From NCBI GenBank assembly GCA_965206195.1, contig CBDBIZ010000011.1, positions 868,001-932,000 of the forward strand: a stretch of DNA of 64,000 nt, in the 5' to 3' direction. A program made the translations under genes and the position numbers. Within the stretch, counting starts at the first letter, position 1, and each line of letters opens with the position of its first letter. Below, piece after piece: positions 44,173 through 53,376 of the stretch. Source of the DNA: JAAOIF01 sp965206195. Its GTDB lineage: Bacteria > Pseudomonadota > Gammaproteobacteria > PS1 > Pseudothioglobaceae. The notes beneath the pieces are model-generated. The model saw only the letters and a list, made by a program, of their open reading frames with translations. It was not told where the DNA came from and ran no database searches.

Positions 44173-45213
44173 ATGTTAAAAAATATTTTAATTAGCGGTG
44201 GTCTTACGACTGCTATGATATTTACAAATCATGTTATGGCGCGTAATAATATTGAAGTTGTGGGTTCGTCAACGGTCTTCCCTTTTGCCACTGTGGTTGC
44301 TGAGACTTTTGGCAAAAAAACTGGTATGCCAACACCTAAGATTGAAGCTACTGGCTCTGGTGGCGGTATGAAATTATTTTGTAAAGGTGATGGCATCAAT
44401 ACGCCAGATATTGCTAATACATCACGCAGAATAAAGCATGCAGAGCTTAAAACTTGCTATAAAAATGGCGTAACCAATATTACTGAAGTATTGGTTGGTT
44501 TTGATGGTATTGTAGTGGCAAATTCAAAACGCGGTCCAGATTTTGACTTGTCTTTAAGGGATATGTATTTAGCCTTAGCTGCCAAGATTCCTGCCAATGG
44601 CGTGGGTCCAAATTTAGTTAAGAATAATTACATGTACTGGGATCAAATTAACAAAAATTTACCAGCAGTCAAGATTAAAGTATTAGGGCCGCCACCCACC
44701 TCAGGCACGCGTGATGCTTTGCAAGAGCTTGCGATTGAGGGCGGTTGTAAAACTTTTTCTTTTATGAAGGCTATGCAGAAAACCAACAACAAACAATACA
44801 AAAATTTATGCCGTACTTTGCGTGAAGATGGAAATTTTGTAGAAATGGGCGAGAACGATAATTTAATCATTCAAAAGCTAGTTAATGATAGCAATGTTTT
44901 AGGGATTTTTGGTTTCTCATTTTTGGACCAGAATGCTGATAAAGTAAAAGGTTCTAGTATTAATGGCAATGCAATCACATTTGAAAATATTGCAGATGGT
45001 TCATATCCAGTGTCACGCCCATTATACTTTTATGTAAAAAACTCGCATAGAAGCAAAGTTAAAGGCATTAATGAATATATTGCTGAATTTGTTGATGAAG
45101 ACACTTTTGGAGAAGAGGGATATTTAACTGATAAAGGCTTAATTCCATCTGCTAAAAGTACGCGTGATGAGTTTGCACACAATGCCAAAAACGCTATTAA
45201 GTTAGAGCTATAA
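44173..45213 (+). CDS. pstS: Phosphate ABC transporter substrate-binding protein
   Basis: A 346-residue periplasmic protein with signal peptide (…TAMIFTNHVMA). Phosphate-binding segments are visible: VVGSSTVFPFATVVAETF, ATGSGGGMKLFCKG, IANTSRRIK and PPPTSGTRDALQEL. It delivers phosphate to PstCA. An AGGAG site precedes the ATG. No clear Pho box is seen; TTTGCAT and ATGCAAA form an inverted repeat about 50 nt upstream. A terminator separates it from pstC. Confidence 0.93.
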   Translation: MLKNILISGGLTTAMIFTNHVMARNNIEVVGSSTVFPFATVVAETFGKKTGMPTPKIEATGSGGGMKLFCKGDGINTPDIANTSRRIKHAELKTCYKNGVTNITEVLVGFDGIVVANSKRGPDFDLSLRDMYLALAAKIPANGVGPNLVKNNYMYWDQINKNLPAVKIKVLGPPPTSGTRDALQELAIEGGCKTFSFMKAMQKTNNKQYKNLCRTLREDGNFVEMGENDNLIIQKLVNDSNVLGIFGFSFLDQNADKVKGSSINGNAITFENIADGSYPVSRPLYFYVKNSHRSKVKGINEYIAEFVDEDTFGEEGYLTDKGLIPSAKSTRDEFAHNAKNAIKLEL

Positions 45214-45235
45214 AAAACTGCTAAAATCGATGCTA

Positions 45236-45270
45236 AAACCCGCTTAATTATATAGGCGGGTTTTTATTTT
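45236..45270 (+). terminator. Rho-independent terminator between pstS and pstC
   Basis: AACCCGC (45237-45243) pairs with GCGGGTT (45256-45262) and is followed by a T-rich tract. It should end most pstS messages, with partial read-through into pstCAB or a separate promoter for them. This would yield more binding protein than permease. Confidence 0.82.
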
Positions 45271-45326
45271 ATGTCTAATAATATCCGTTATAATTCGACA
45301 ATACTTGAATCGGGTAAATACTCAAT

Positions 45327-46748
45327 ATGAGTAGTTTGAATTTTTTAACAATTTTACTAATTGGCACTGTTGCTGTATTTTTTATCGGGCAAAGAAAAGC
45401 CTATTTGTGTCAAATATCCAGTGGTGCTAAGCTACACTCTTTGCCAAACTATTATGGATATTTAACCGCATTGTGGACATTTCTACCTGCGCTAACCATT
45501 TTTGTTATTTGGTCATTTTTCGAAGGCAATATTGTATCAATGCTAACTGTTGCCAATTTTTTTGAACTGCAACAACTCTCAGCAGATGGATTAAGCCTAG
45601 CATTCAATGAAATTAAAGAGCTGGCTATTACCAACACCTATAATTTAGGAGATAGCACAAGTATAAAAAATCAAGCAGCGGCTATGTATATTGAGTATTT
45701 AGGCAATAGCTTCAAGCTAAAAACTATTGTTGCTGTTTTGTTGGCGTTGTTGGGATTTGCCTACGCTTACTGGCGTATAACTCCAACTATGAAGGCTAGA
45801 AATAGCGTTGAACGGCTGAGCGTATCTGTGTTATTGATATGTGCATTAATCGCAATACTTGCAACGGTTGGTATTGTTTTTTCAGTGCTATTTGAATCTA
45901 TTGAGTTTTTCTCCAAAGTAGCTATTACAGAATTTATTTTTGGCACACATTGGTCGCCACAAATCTCTATTAGAGAAGGCCAGGCTGGGAGTTCTGGCTC
46001 GTTTGGTGCGGTGCCACTTTTTTGGGGAACAATATTTATTTCAATCATTGCCATGATTATTGCGGCACCTGTAGGGCTAATTTCTGCCATATTCTTATCT
46101 GAATATGCCTCTTCTAAAGTACGCTCAACCATCAAGCCAATACTGGAGATTTTGGCTGGTGTCCCAACGGTAGTGTATGGATTTTTTGCCGCACTTACGG
46201 TGGGGCCAATGGTCAGAGATTTTGGCAATTATTTGCGTGATATTGGCATTAATCTTGATATTCAAATATTAGAAAATCTAACCGTATCAACTGAATCAGC
46301 ATTAGCAGCAGGGCTTGTTATGGGAATGATGATTGTGCCTTTTATTTTGTCTTTGTCTGATGATGTGATTTCAGCGGTACCTGATGCCATGCGTGATGGC
46401 TCAACCGCGATGGGCGCAACCCAATCAGAAACCGTTTGGAAAGTGATTATTCCCGCTGCATTGCCAGGTATTGTAGGTGGTTTTCTGTTAGCCATTTCAC
46501 GTGCAATTGGCGAGACTATGATTGTACTTATGGCGGCAGGTGTTGCAGCAAACTTAACTGCCAACCCGATGGATTCTGTTACGACAGTAACCACTCAAAT
46601 TGTGACCTTGTTAACTGGTGACCAAGAGTTTGACAGTGTAAAAACTTTAGCAGCATTTGCATTGGGACTAGGACTGTTTATTACCACTTTGGTGCTCAAT
46701 ATATTCGCGCTTTATGTTGTTAGAAAATACCGAGAACAATATGAATAA
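45327..46748 (+). CDS. pstC: Phosphate ABC transporter permease
   Basis: A 473-residue inner-membrane permease with a long N-terminal extension holding extra helices and a periplasmic loop. The C-terminal half is a BPD-type permease: ISIIAMIIAAPVGLISAIFLSEYA, LEILAGVPTVVYGFFA, and the ATPase-contact EAA-like loop DAMRDGSTAMGATQSETVWKVIIPAALPGI. It pairs with PstA. The stop overlaps pstA by 8 nt. Confidence 0.94.
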   Translation: MSSLNFLTILLIGTVAVFFIGQRKAYLCQISSGAKLHSLPNYYGYLTALWTFLPALTIFVIWSFFEGNIVSMLTVANFFELQQLSADGLSLAFNEIKELAITNTYNLGDSTSIKNQAAAMYIEYLGNSFKLKTIVAVLLALLGFAYAYWRITPTMKARNSVERLSVSVLLICALIAILATVGIVFSVLFESIEFFSKVAITEFIFGTHWSPQISIREGQAGSSGSFGAVPLFWGTIFISIIAMIIAAPVGLISAIFLSEYASSKVRSTIKPILEILAGVPTVVYGFFAALTVGPMVRDFGNYLRDIGINLDIQILENLTVSTESALAAGLVMGMMIVPFILSLSDDVISAVPDAMRDGSTAMGATQSETVWKVIIPAALPGIVGGFLLAISRAIGETMIVLMAAGVAANLTANPMDSVTTVTTQIVTLLTGDQEFDSVKTLAAFALGLGLFITTLVLNIFALYVVRKYREQYE

Positions 46749-48024
46749 TACAGATATTGTAAAAGCTGGTTTGAAAAAACGTTATGCCAAAGAACGGCGT
46801 TTTAAAGTGTACGGCGTTTTTTCAATCGTATTAAGTTTGACTTTTTTGTTATTTTTATTGTCTGATATTTTCTACAAGTCAATACCAGCATTTACCCAGA
46901 CTTACTTAAAACTGGATATAGATTTTTCCCACCAAACTTTGAAACTAAAAAAGGATGCTTATTATACAAATGATGAATTATTTAAAGCATCCTATCAAAA
47001 GTTAATAACGCAGTCGTTATATAAATTATTTCCAGATGTTAAAAATAGGAAACACAAAAGAGCGTTGCGTATGTTGGTGAGCTCAGGTACTCAATATTAT
47101 TTAAGAGATTTAGTCATACAAGAACCATCCTTGATTGAGCGCAAAAAATCGATTTGGGTATTGGCAAATGACGATGTTGATACTTTTGTGAAAGGATTAA
47201 TTGATCGAAATTTGCCAGAATCTGACCGGCGTGTCAAAGATTTTCAGATAGCCTGGATTGATAAGTTACAATCCGAGGGAAGAATACAGAAAAAATTCAA
47301 TACCAATTTTTTTACTCACGGAGATTCACGAGAGCCAGAACAAGCAGGTATATTAGGCGCACTTAAAGGGTCTTTGTACACGATGTTGGTAACATTACTA
47401 TTAAGTTTTCCAATTGGTGTAGCAGCGGCGATTTATTTAGAAGAATTTGCACCAAAGAATAATTGGTGGATTGATATAGTTGAAGTTAATATTAATAATC
47501 TTGCGGCTGTTCCTTCAATTGTGTTTGGAATATTGGGTTTGGCAATATATATTAATTTATTTGGGGTACCGCGCTCAGCACCATTAGCAGGAGGGCTGGT
47601 GTTAAGTTTAATGACCTTACCAACTATTATTATTGCTACGCGTGTTGCTATTAAATCAGTTCCACCTTCGATTCGAGAAGCGGCATTTGGGTTGGGGGCA
47701 TCAAAGGTACAAGTCATTACCCACCATGTTTTGCCCTTGGCGATGCCCGGTATTTTAACTGGCTCTATTATTGGTATGGCGCAAGCATTAGGAGAGACAG
47801 CACCATTGTTAATGATTGGCATGGTGGCTTTTGTGGTTGATATTCCACAAGGGTTTTTAGACCCTTCTACAGTACTACCTGTGCAAATCTATATTTGGTC
47901 AGATTCTCCTGAAAGGGCTTTTATTGCACTAACTTCAGCTGCTATTGTAGCGTTGTTAATTTTTTTATTTTTAATGAATCTTCTTGCTATTTTATTGCGT
48001 AAGAAGTTCGAAACGCGATGGTAG
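46741..48024 (+). CDS. pstA: Phosphate ABC transporter permease
   Basis: A 427-residue permease, longer than E. coli PstA because of a periplasmic region between helix 1 and the permease core. The core has LLSFPIGVAAAIYLEEFAP, AAVPSIVFGILGLA, and EAAFGLGASKVQVITHHVLPLAMPGILTG. The ATG at 46741 overlaps the pstC stop. An upstream in-frame start would fall deeper in pstC. Confidence 0.94.
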   Translation: MNNTDIVKAGLKKRYAKERRFKVYGVFSIVLSLTFLLFLLSDIFYKSIPAFTQTYLKLDIDFSHQTLKLKKDAYYTNDELFKASYQKLITQSLYKLFPDVKNRKHKRALRMLVSSGTQYYLRDLVIQEPSLIERKKSIWVLANDDVDTFVKGLIDRNLPESDRRVKDFQIAWIDKLQSEGRIQKKFNTNFFTHGDSREPEQAGILGALKGSLYTMLVTLLLSFPIGVAAAIYLEEFAPKNNWWIDIVEVNINNLAAVPSIVFGILGLAIYINLFGVPRSAPLAGGLVLSLMTLPTIIIATRVAIKSVPPSIREAAFGLGASKVQVITHHVLPLAMPGILTGSIIGMAQALGETAPLLMIGMVAFVVDIPQGFLDPSTVLPVQIYIWSDSPERAFIALTSAAIVALLIFLFLMNLLAILLRKKFETRW

Positions 48025-48851
48025 ACAATGTGGACAAAATTGAACTAGACCAACAGCTTAGCAAAACAGTAGGTAGTCCGCTTATTGATGGGCAATCAAA
48101 GATGAGTTGTAGAAATGTGGATGTATTTTATAATCAAGACTCACAAGCGATTTTTGATGTTAGTGTGGATTTGACAAAAAACCAAATTCTTGCTATGATT
48201 GGACCGTCTGGCTGTGGCAAATCTACTTTACTTAGGTGCCTTAATCGTATGAATGATACAATTGACGATTGCAAGGTGAGCGGTGAAATCAAACTTGATG
48301 ATGAGAATATTTACTCTAATAGTGTTGATCCAGTACTGCTCAGAGCTAAAGTGGGGATGGTATTCCAAAAACCTAACCCATTCCCAAAATCTATTTATGA
48401 TAATGTCGCTTATGGTCCAAGACTGCATGGTTTAACCAATAACGGTCCAGAACTAGATGATGTTGTTGAGGAAAGCCTAATCAAGGCAGGCTTATGGAAA
48501 GAAACAAAAGAGCGTTTAAACAAACCAGGAACTGGACTATCTGGCGGTCAACAACAGCGCCTATGTATTGCTAGGACAATTGCAATCAAGCCAGAAGTCA
48601 TCTTGATGGACGAGCCTACATCTGCGCTTGACCCGATTGCAACAGCAACGATTGAAGAGTTAATGTATGAATTAAAATCTTCTTATACTATTGCAGTTGT
48701 TACCCATTCAATGCAGCAAGCAGCCAGAATATCAGATAGATGTGCCTATTTCCACTTAGGAAAATTGGTGGAGGTGAATGATACAAACATTGTATTTACC
48801 AACCCAGAACACGAGCTAACAGAGAATTATATTACAGGGAGATTTGGATAA
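48018..48851 (+). CDS. pstB: Phosphate ABC transporter ATP-binding protein
   Basis: A 277-residue ATPase: Walker A GPSGCGKST, Q-loop VFQKPNPFPKSIYDNVAYGPR (PstB-typical), signature LSGGQQQRLCIART, Walker B VILMDEPTSALDP and H-loop VTHSMQQA. It drives phosphate import. It starts within the pstA end (7-nt overlap). Confidence 0.97.
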   Translation: MVDNVDKIELDQQLSKTVGSPLIDGQSKMSCRNVDVFYNQDSQAIFDVSVDLTKNQILAMIGPSGCGKSTLLRCLNRMNDTIDDCKVSGEIKLDDENIYSNSVDPVLLRAKVGMVFQKPNPFPKSIYDNVAYGPRLHGLTNNGPELDDVVEESLIKAGLWKETKERLNKPGTGLSGGQQQRLCIARTIAIKPEVILMDEPTSALDPIATATIEELMYELKSSYTIAVVTHSMQQAARISDRCAYFHLGKLVEVNDTNIVFTNPEHELTENYITGRFG

Positions 48852-48855
48852 GGTT

Positions 48856-49545
48856 ATGAATATTAGACAACATATATCTCAAGAGTACAACGACGAACTA
48901 GAGGATCTACGCAATAAAGTTTTATCGATGGGCGGTCTTGTTGAAGAGCAATTCCTAGGCGCATCACAAGCACTACTTAAGGGGAGAATTGACCTTGCAC
49001 AGGACGTAGCAAAGCTCGATTACAAGGTTAATGCTATGGAAGTAGAAATTGATGAAGAATGTGCACAAATTATTGCAAAAAGGCAACCAACTGCAATCGA
49101 CCTAAGAAACTTGTTTACTGTCATTAAAGTGGTTACAGACCTTGAGCGGATTGGTGATGAAAGTGAGAAAATTGCAAAATTTGCATCTGAGTTATTAACC
49201 GACACGAAGAATATGAATTTTTATAAAAATTTGAAATATATGGCATCAATAGCCAAAACAATGCTCTCAGATTCGCTAGATTGTTACGCTCGATTAGATG
49301 CAAAAAAGGCATTAGAGGTTAGCAGTATGGATGCTGATTTAGATGCAGAGTTTGAAAATCTCAATCGATTATTAACGACTTATTTATTAGAAGACACCAA
49401 AAATATAGAATCAACACTTAAAGTAACTTGGTGTGCTAGGTCTATAGAAAGAGTCGGTGATCATGCAAAAAATATTTGTGAATATGTTGTTTATGTGGTT
49501 CATGGTAAAGATATTCGCCATGTTAGTGATAAAGAACAGGGGTAA
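48856..49545 (+). CDS. phoU: Phosphate-signalling protein PhoU
   Basis: A 229-residue helical protein with two repeated three-helix PhoU domains, each carrying an E/DxxxD metal-binding stretch (LERIGDESEKIA and IERVGDHAKNICEYVVYV). It modulates PstSCAB and the PhoR/PhoB response; phoR/phoB are not in the window. ATG 48856 follows GATAAGG; an earlier in-frame ATG at 48844 overlaps pstB. Confidence 0.94.
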   Translation: MNIRQHISQEYNDELEDLRNKVLSMGGLVEEQFLGASQALLKGRIDLAQDVAKLDYKVNAMEVEIDEECAQIIAKRQPTAIDLRNLFTVIKVVTDLERIGDESEKIAKFASELLTDTKNMNFYKNLKYMASIAKTMLSDSLDCYARLDAKKALEVSSMDADLDAEFENLNRLLTTYLLEDTKNIESTLKVTWCARSIERVGDHAKNICEYVVYVVHGKDIRHVSDKEQG

Positions 49546-49548
49546 TTT

Positions 49549-49779
49549 ATGACTTTAGATGAAGTGCAAGCTAAACTCGAAGCAGGCGTTGAAAACGCGG
49601 TAGTTACCATGGAGGGTGATGGCTGTAATTGCTCTACCTTAGTGGTATCGCCAGTTTTTGAGGGTATGTCACTACTTGCTCGTCAAAAAATGGTGTTAGC
49701 AGCCGTGCGTAGTGATATTGACAGTGGTGAGCTACATGCACTGAGTATTAAAGCACGCACTCCTAAAGAAAATTCTTAA
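49549..49779 (+). CDS. ibaG: BolA/IbaG-family protein
   Basis: A 76-residue protein close to IbaG (YrbA) rather than BolA. It has the VTMEGDGCNCSTLVVSPVFEGMSLLARQKMV pattern, where a Cys and later residues can bind a [2Fe-2S] cluster with monothiol glutaredoxin. It begins 3 nt after phoU. The usual murA/mla neighbours are absent. Confidence 0.87.
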   Translation: MTLDEVQAKLEAGVENAVVTMEGDGCNCSTLVVSPVFEGMSLLARQKMVLAAVRSDIDSGELHALSIKARTPKENS

Positions 49780-49782
49780 ACT

Positions 49783-49974
49783 TTATTCGTTTTCATGAGT
49801 GGCTAACACCTGAATTTGGTTGTTAAAATCAATACGGGTGCTGATGTTAATCGGACAACAACATACTGAGCAATCTTCGATATAGTTCTGATATGGCTCA
49901 GAACAATCAATATCAATACTTATCCGCTGCCCACAATACGGGCAGTTGATTGATTTTTCTTGTAATTCATTCAT
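49783..49974 (-). CDS. CPXCG-motif cysteine-rich protein
   Basis: A 63-residue zinc-ribbon-like protein with CPYCGQ near the N-terminus and CSVCCCPI in the second knuckle, as in the CPXCG family of unknown function. The first two codons are Met; the second is taken. Convergent with ibaG, 3 nt apart. Confidence 0.82.
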   Translation of the reverse strand: MNELQEKSINCPYCGQRISIDIDCSEPYQNYIEDCSVCCCPINISTRIDFNNQIQVLATHENE

Positions 49975-49977
49975 CAA

Positions 49978-50306
49978 TACCTCTATTTTTAAATCCTGTA
50001 TAATTGCCTAACACACCACACCACATTGGAATAATTAACCCACTTCGTGATTTTATTGCTATGGTGCTTGCAACTCACACGATAATTGCGCTGAGCGTAT
50101 TTACAAAGATCCACAAGGACTTTTAACTGATTGCTTTTGATTCACCCATTTATTATAGTTTCAGCAGGGTTTCCAATGTAGAATGCTCGGCTTTATTTTA
50201 ATATAGTTAGTTAGGTGGTTTTAAGGGTTGACTAACTTATTCTTTAAAAAGGCTCTTGCAAAAACGCCGCCCATCTCACCAATACCTAAAACAACAATCG
50301 GTTTTT
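49978..50306. other. Gene-poor region with a truncated Rossmann-fold gene
   Basis: 330 nt between the CPXCG gene and sucD. The right end holds a 28-codon fragment (separate entry). The rest, on the minus strand, has scattered short open stretches (for example LWIFVNTLSAIIV) that could be remains of the same gene, but they are interrupted by many stops. Nothing else is seen. Confidence 0.35.
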
Positions 50307-50310
50307 TCAT
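50224..50310 (-). pseudogene. Fragment of a NAD(P)-binding dehydrogenase, 5' end only
   Basis: An ATG overlaps the sucD stop (ATGA) and opens MKKPIVVLGIGEMGGVFARA, a Rossmann-fold start with GxGxMG, as in ketopantoate reductase or similar enzymes. A TAA stop follows at codon 29 and no continuation with matching structure was found. It looks like the remains of a third gene in the sucCD message. Confidence 0.55.
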
Positions 50311-51176
50311 TTAACTAATGCCAATAAAGTTTCACCCATAGTTGCAGGTGTGGGTGCAATGCTTACCCCTGCTTTTTCCAAAGCGTTTATTTTGTCTTGC
50401 GCCTTGCCTGTGCCGCCAATAATCACCGCGCCTGCGTGACCCATGCGTTTGCCTTTGGGCGCAGTCAGTCCAGCAATATAGGCAACCACAGGTTTAGAGA
50501 TGTTGGATTGAATATATTCAGCCGCCTGTTGCTCGGCTGAGCCGCCAATTTCACCCACCATAATAATGGATTTAGTCTGTAGGTCAGATTCGAATAACGC
50601 CAAGCAATCAATAAAGTTCATGCCGCCAATCGGGTCACCACCAATGCCGATACAGGTGCTTTGCCCAAGACCTGCTTGTGTGGTTTGATGCACTGCTTCA
50701 TAAGTGAGCGTGCCTGAGCGCGAGACTACACCAACACTGCCAGCCTGATGAATATCACCTGGCATAATGCCGAGTTTGCATTCGTTAGGGGTAATTACGC
50801 CTGGACAGTTGGGTCCGATTAAAGTCGAATCTGAATCTTTTAAGATGGCCTTGATTTTAAGCATGTCTTGCACGGGAATACCCTCAGTAATGCAAGCAAT
50901 TACTGGCACTCCCACTTCAATCGCCTCAATGATAGAGCCGTAGGCAAAACGTGGTGGCACATAGATCATACTGGCAGTGGCACCTGTGGCTGCTACTATG
51001 TCTTTAACCGTATTAAACACAGGTAAATTAAGGTGGGTTTGTCCGCCTTTACCAGGCGTTACTCCGCCGACAAAATTTGTACCATACGCAATCGACTGTT
51101 TAGAATGAAACGTACCTTGCTTACCAGTAAAGCCTTGGGTAATAACTTTGGTATCTTTGTTGATAAGTACACTCAT
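50307..51176 (-). CDS. sucD: Succinate--CoA ligase alpha subunit
   Basis: A 289-residue TCA-cycle subunit. Seen: VITQGFTGKQGTFHS, the NAD-like CoA domain with ATGATASMIYVPP, IGPNCPGVI, GIGGDPIGG, and the phospho-His loop KRMGHAGAVI (His after GKRMG). With SucC it makes succinate and ATP/GTP from succinyl-CoA. It overlaps sucC by 4 nt. Confidence 0.97.
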   Translation of the reverse strand: MSVLINKDTKVITQGFTGKQGTFHSKQSIAYGTNFVGGVTPGKGGQTHLNLPVFNTVKDIVAATGATASMIYVPPRFAYGSIIEAIEVGVPVIACITEGIPVQDMLKIKAILKDSDSTLIGPNCPGVITPNECKLGIMPGDIHQAGSVGVVSRSGTLTYEAVHQTTQAGLGQSTCIGIGGDPIGGMNFIDCLALFESDLQTKSIIMVGEIGGSAEQQAAEYIQSNISKPVVAYIAGLTAPKGKRMGHAGAVIIGGTGKAQDKINALEKAGVSIAPTPATMGETLLALVK

Positions 51177-52333
51177 TTGGATAGCCTCACAATTTTGACT
51201 GCCGCTTGAGTTAAGTCTGATTCGGTATGAATATCAAATTGCGCATTTTCTAATAATGCCAAACCTTGTGCGGCGTTTGTGCCTTCTAGGCGTACTACAA
51301 TCGGCAACGTTAAGCCGACTTTTTCAATCGCTTGTAAAATACCCTCGGCAATTAGGTCGCAACGCACAATGCCACCAAAAATATTCACCAATATGCCTTT
51401 AACATTCGCCTCAGTTTGAATCAACTCAAACGCCTTGGCAACGCGATTAGTAGTCGTGCCACCACCAACATCTAAGAAATTGGCAGGCGAGCCACCATGA
51501 TGTTCAATCAAATCCATGGTTGCCATTGCCAAACCTGCGCCATTTACCATACAGCCAATTGTGCCATCTAGCGAAATGTAGTTCAACTGTTGCTCACTTG
51601 CCATACTGGATTTTTCATCCTCTTGCGAAATGTCACGTAGTTTGTCAATATCAGGATGACGATATAGGGCGTTGTCATCAAAATCAATTTTTCCATCCAA
51701 CGCAATCAACTGGTTTTGCGTTGCGATAATGAGCGGATTTATCTCAATCATACTGGCGTCTTTTGTGGTGAAAATCTCGTACAATCCTAACAAAGTTGTG
51801 CTGAATTGTTGTTTAATTTTGTTTGCTAAGCCTAATTTTTTAGCAATAATAGCGCAGTCATTCTCAGTTAAATTACCAAGTGGATTAATATCAAATTTAA
51901 TGATTTCATCTGGCGTATCGTTGGCAACTGTTTCAATATCCATGCCGCCCTTGGTTGATGCTAAAACAGCAATTTTTTGCGTTTGTCTATCTACCAACAA
52001 ACCCAAATACAGCTGGGTCTGTATGTCCTGACCTGCTTCTATTAGCAGCTGGTTAATCGGCAAACCTCGTAGGTCAGTTTGTGGAGTGATGAGCATCGAG
52101 CCAAGCAGTTTGTTACAAGCATTTTCAACTGCTTTAGTCGAATGACACAAAATTACACCGCCCCCTTTACCTCGCCCGCCAGCATGCACTTGTGCTTTAA
52201 CCGCCCAAATCTCACCGCCTAATTTATCACAGGCAGATTTGGCTTGATTAGTGTCGTTAATCAAAATTGCATTCGGCGTTTGAATATTGAATTGTCTGAA
52301 TAAAACTTTAGCTTGGTATTCGTGGATGTGCAT
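51173..52333 (-). CDS. sucC: Succinate--CoA ligase beta subunit
   Basis: A 386-residue subunit with an ATP-grasp N-terminal domain: MHIHEYQAKVLFRQF, VKAQVHAGGRGKGGGV, MIEINPLI, ALDGKIDFDDNALYRHPDI and the C-terminal GLAMATMDLIEHHGGSPANFLDVGGG, NIFGGIVRCD. Complete. First gene of sucCD; acnB is elsewhere in the window. Confidence 0.97.
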   Translation of the reverse strand: MHIHEYQAKVLFRQFNIQTPNAILINDTNQAKSACDKLGGEIWAVKAQVHAGGRGKGGGVILCHSTKAVENACNKLLGSMLITPQTDLRGLPINQLLIEAGQDIQTQLYLGLLVDRQTQKIAVLASTKGGMDIETVANDTPDEIIKFDINPLGNLTENDCAIIAKKLGLANKIKQQFSTTLLGLYEIFTTKDASMIEINPLIIATQNQLIALDGKIDFDDNALYRHPDIDKLRDISQEDEKSSMASEQQLNYISLDGTIGCMVNGAGLAMATMDLIEHHGGSPANFLDVGGGTTTNRVAKAFELIQTEANVKGILVNIFGGIVRCDLIAEGILQAIEKVGLTLPIVVRLEGTNAAQGLALLENAQFDIHTESDLTQAAVKIVRLSK

Positions 52334-52812
52334 GGTTTTTTTTACTTCAATGTTTTAACGCATTATTTTATTTAAATAATACTGCCTAACTGCGCTTGAT
52401 AAAAGTCTTTGACTGCTTCTATTTTGTAAGGAGGTCTGGTTTTATGAATAATGCGATGACAATTAGCACCAACTGGAATTTAGTATCTTGTTTTTTTACC
52501 ATTCTGTATAACAAAACTAACTCATGGGAAAAATCGTTGACTATTTTTTTTTGTGCTTCCATTAATTGAAAAATATAATGCCTCACCACCTAAAAAAGGT
52601 TCAAAGAATCTGTTGAATTTTTTAGGCATTTTTGAGTGTATATATTTTAATTCACTCGTTTTCCCGCCAGCCCATTTTACCAGTGGGGACAATTTTCTCT
52701 CTCTTATCATGAATTAGCCTCTCATTAAATATTTAGTTATTTTACAAACAAAATTTGGCATAGTTTGATATTTGCGTAAAATAAGATTTTTTTAATTCTG
52801 TAACTTTTAAAA
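52334..52812. other. Gene-poor region with methylase fragment
   Basis: 479 nt between sucC and efp. The minus strand holds a D12-type methylase fragment (separate entry). Further on, about 52380-52475, another minus-strand stretch reads GANCHRIIHKTRPPYKIEAVKDFYQAQL, possibly from a second dead gene; I do not recognise it. The remainder is AT-rich without features, apart from the region preceding efp. Confidence 0.4.
52522..52710 (-). pseudogene. D12-class DNA adenine methylase, N-terminal fragment
   Basis: A 62-codon frame: LSPLVKWAGGKTSELKYI and FNRFFEPFLGGEALYF. This matches the FxxWAGGK…FxEPFxGGGA SAM-binding start of Dam-like N6-adenine methylases. The catalytic DPPY part is missing, and the frame stops after the first domain piece. 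Probably a remnant of a restriction-modification or phage methylase. Confidence 0.75.
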
Positions 52813-53376
52813 ATGGCAAATTACTCAACCAGTCAATTTAAAAATGGCTTAAAACTGATGCTTGATGGTAATCCTTGTTCGATCATGAGTAATGAAATTG
52901 TTAAGCCTGGCAAGGGTCAGGCGTTTAATCGAGTAAAATTTCGGGATTTGATTACGGGCAAAACACTGGAAAAAACCTTTAAATCTGGTGAATCTTTAGC
53001 AGTAGCGGATGTGATGGAATTGGAGATGCAATATCTTTACAATGATGGCAATGTTTGGAATTTTATGCAGCCTGAATCGTTTGAACAATATGCGATTGAT
53101 GATAGCGTAATGGCTGATGCTAAGGGCTATTTGGTTGAGCAAGATAGGTGCGTGGTAACGCTTTGGAATGACAATCCTATTTCAGTTGCGCCGCCAAACC
53201 ACGTAACCCTTGAAGTGGTAGATACTGACCCAGGGCTTAAAGGCGACAGTGCTGGCACAGGTGGCAAACCAGCAAGAATGAATACTGGAGTTGTGGTGCA
53301 AGTACCACTATTTGTGGGTATTGGAGACAAAGTTAAGGTCGATACGCGCACTAATGAATACACAGGCAGAGTTTAA
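52813..53376 (+). CDS. efp: Elongation factor P
   Basis: A 187-residue translation factor that relieves stalling at polyproline. Three OB-like domains; the modified Lys lies in the loop EIVKPGKGQAFNRVKF (Lys after PG). The signature near the C-terminus reads DPGLKGDSAGTGGKPARMNTG. It overlaps epmA, which encodes the enzyme that lysylates this Lys. Confidence 0.97.
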   Translation: MANYSTSQFKNGLKLMLDGNPCSIMSNEIVKPGKGQAFNRVKFRDLITGKTLEKTFKSGESLAVADVMELEMQYLYNDGNVWNFMQPESFEQYAIDDSVMADAKGYLVEQDRCVVTLWNDNPISVAPPNHVTLEVVDTDPGLKGDSAGTGGKPARMNTGVVVQVPLFVGIGDKVKVDTRTNEYTGRV

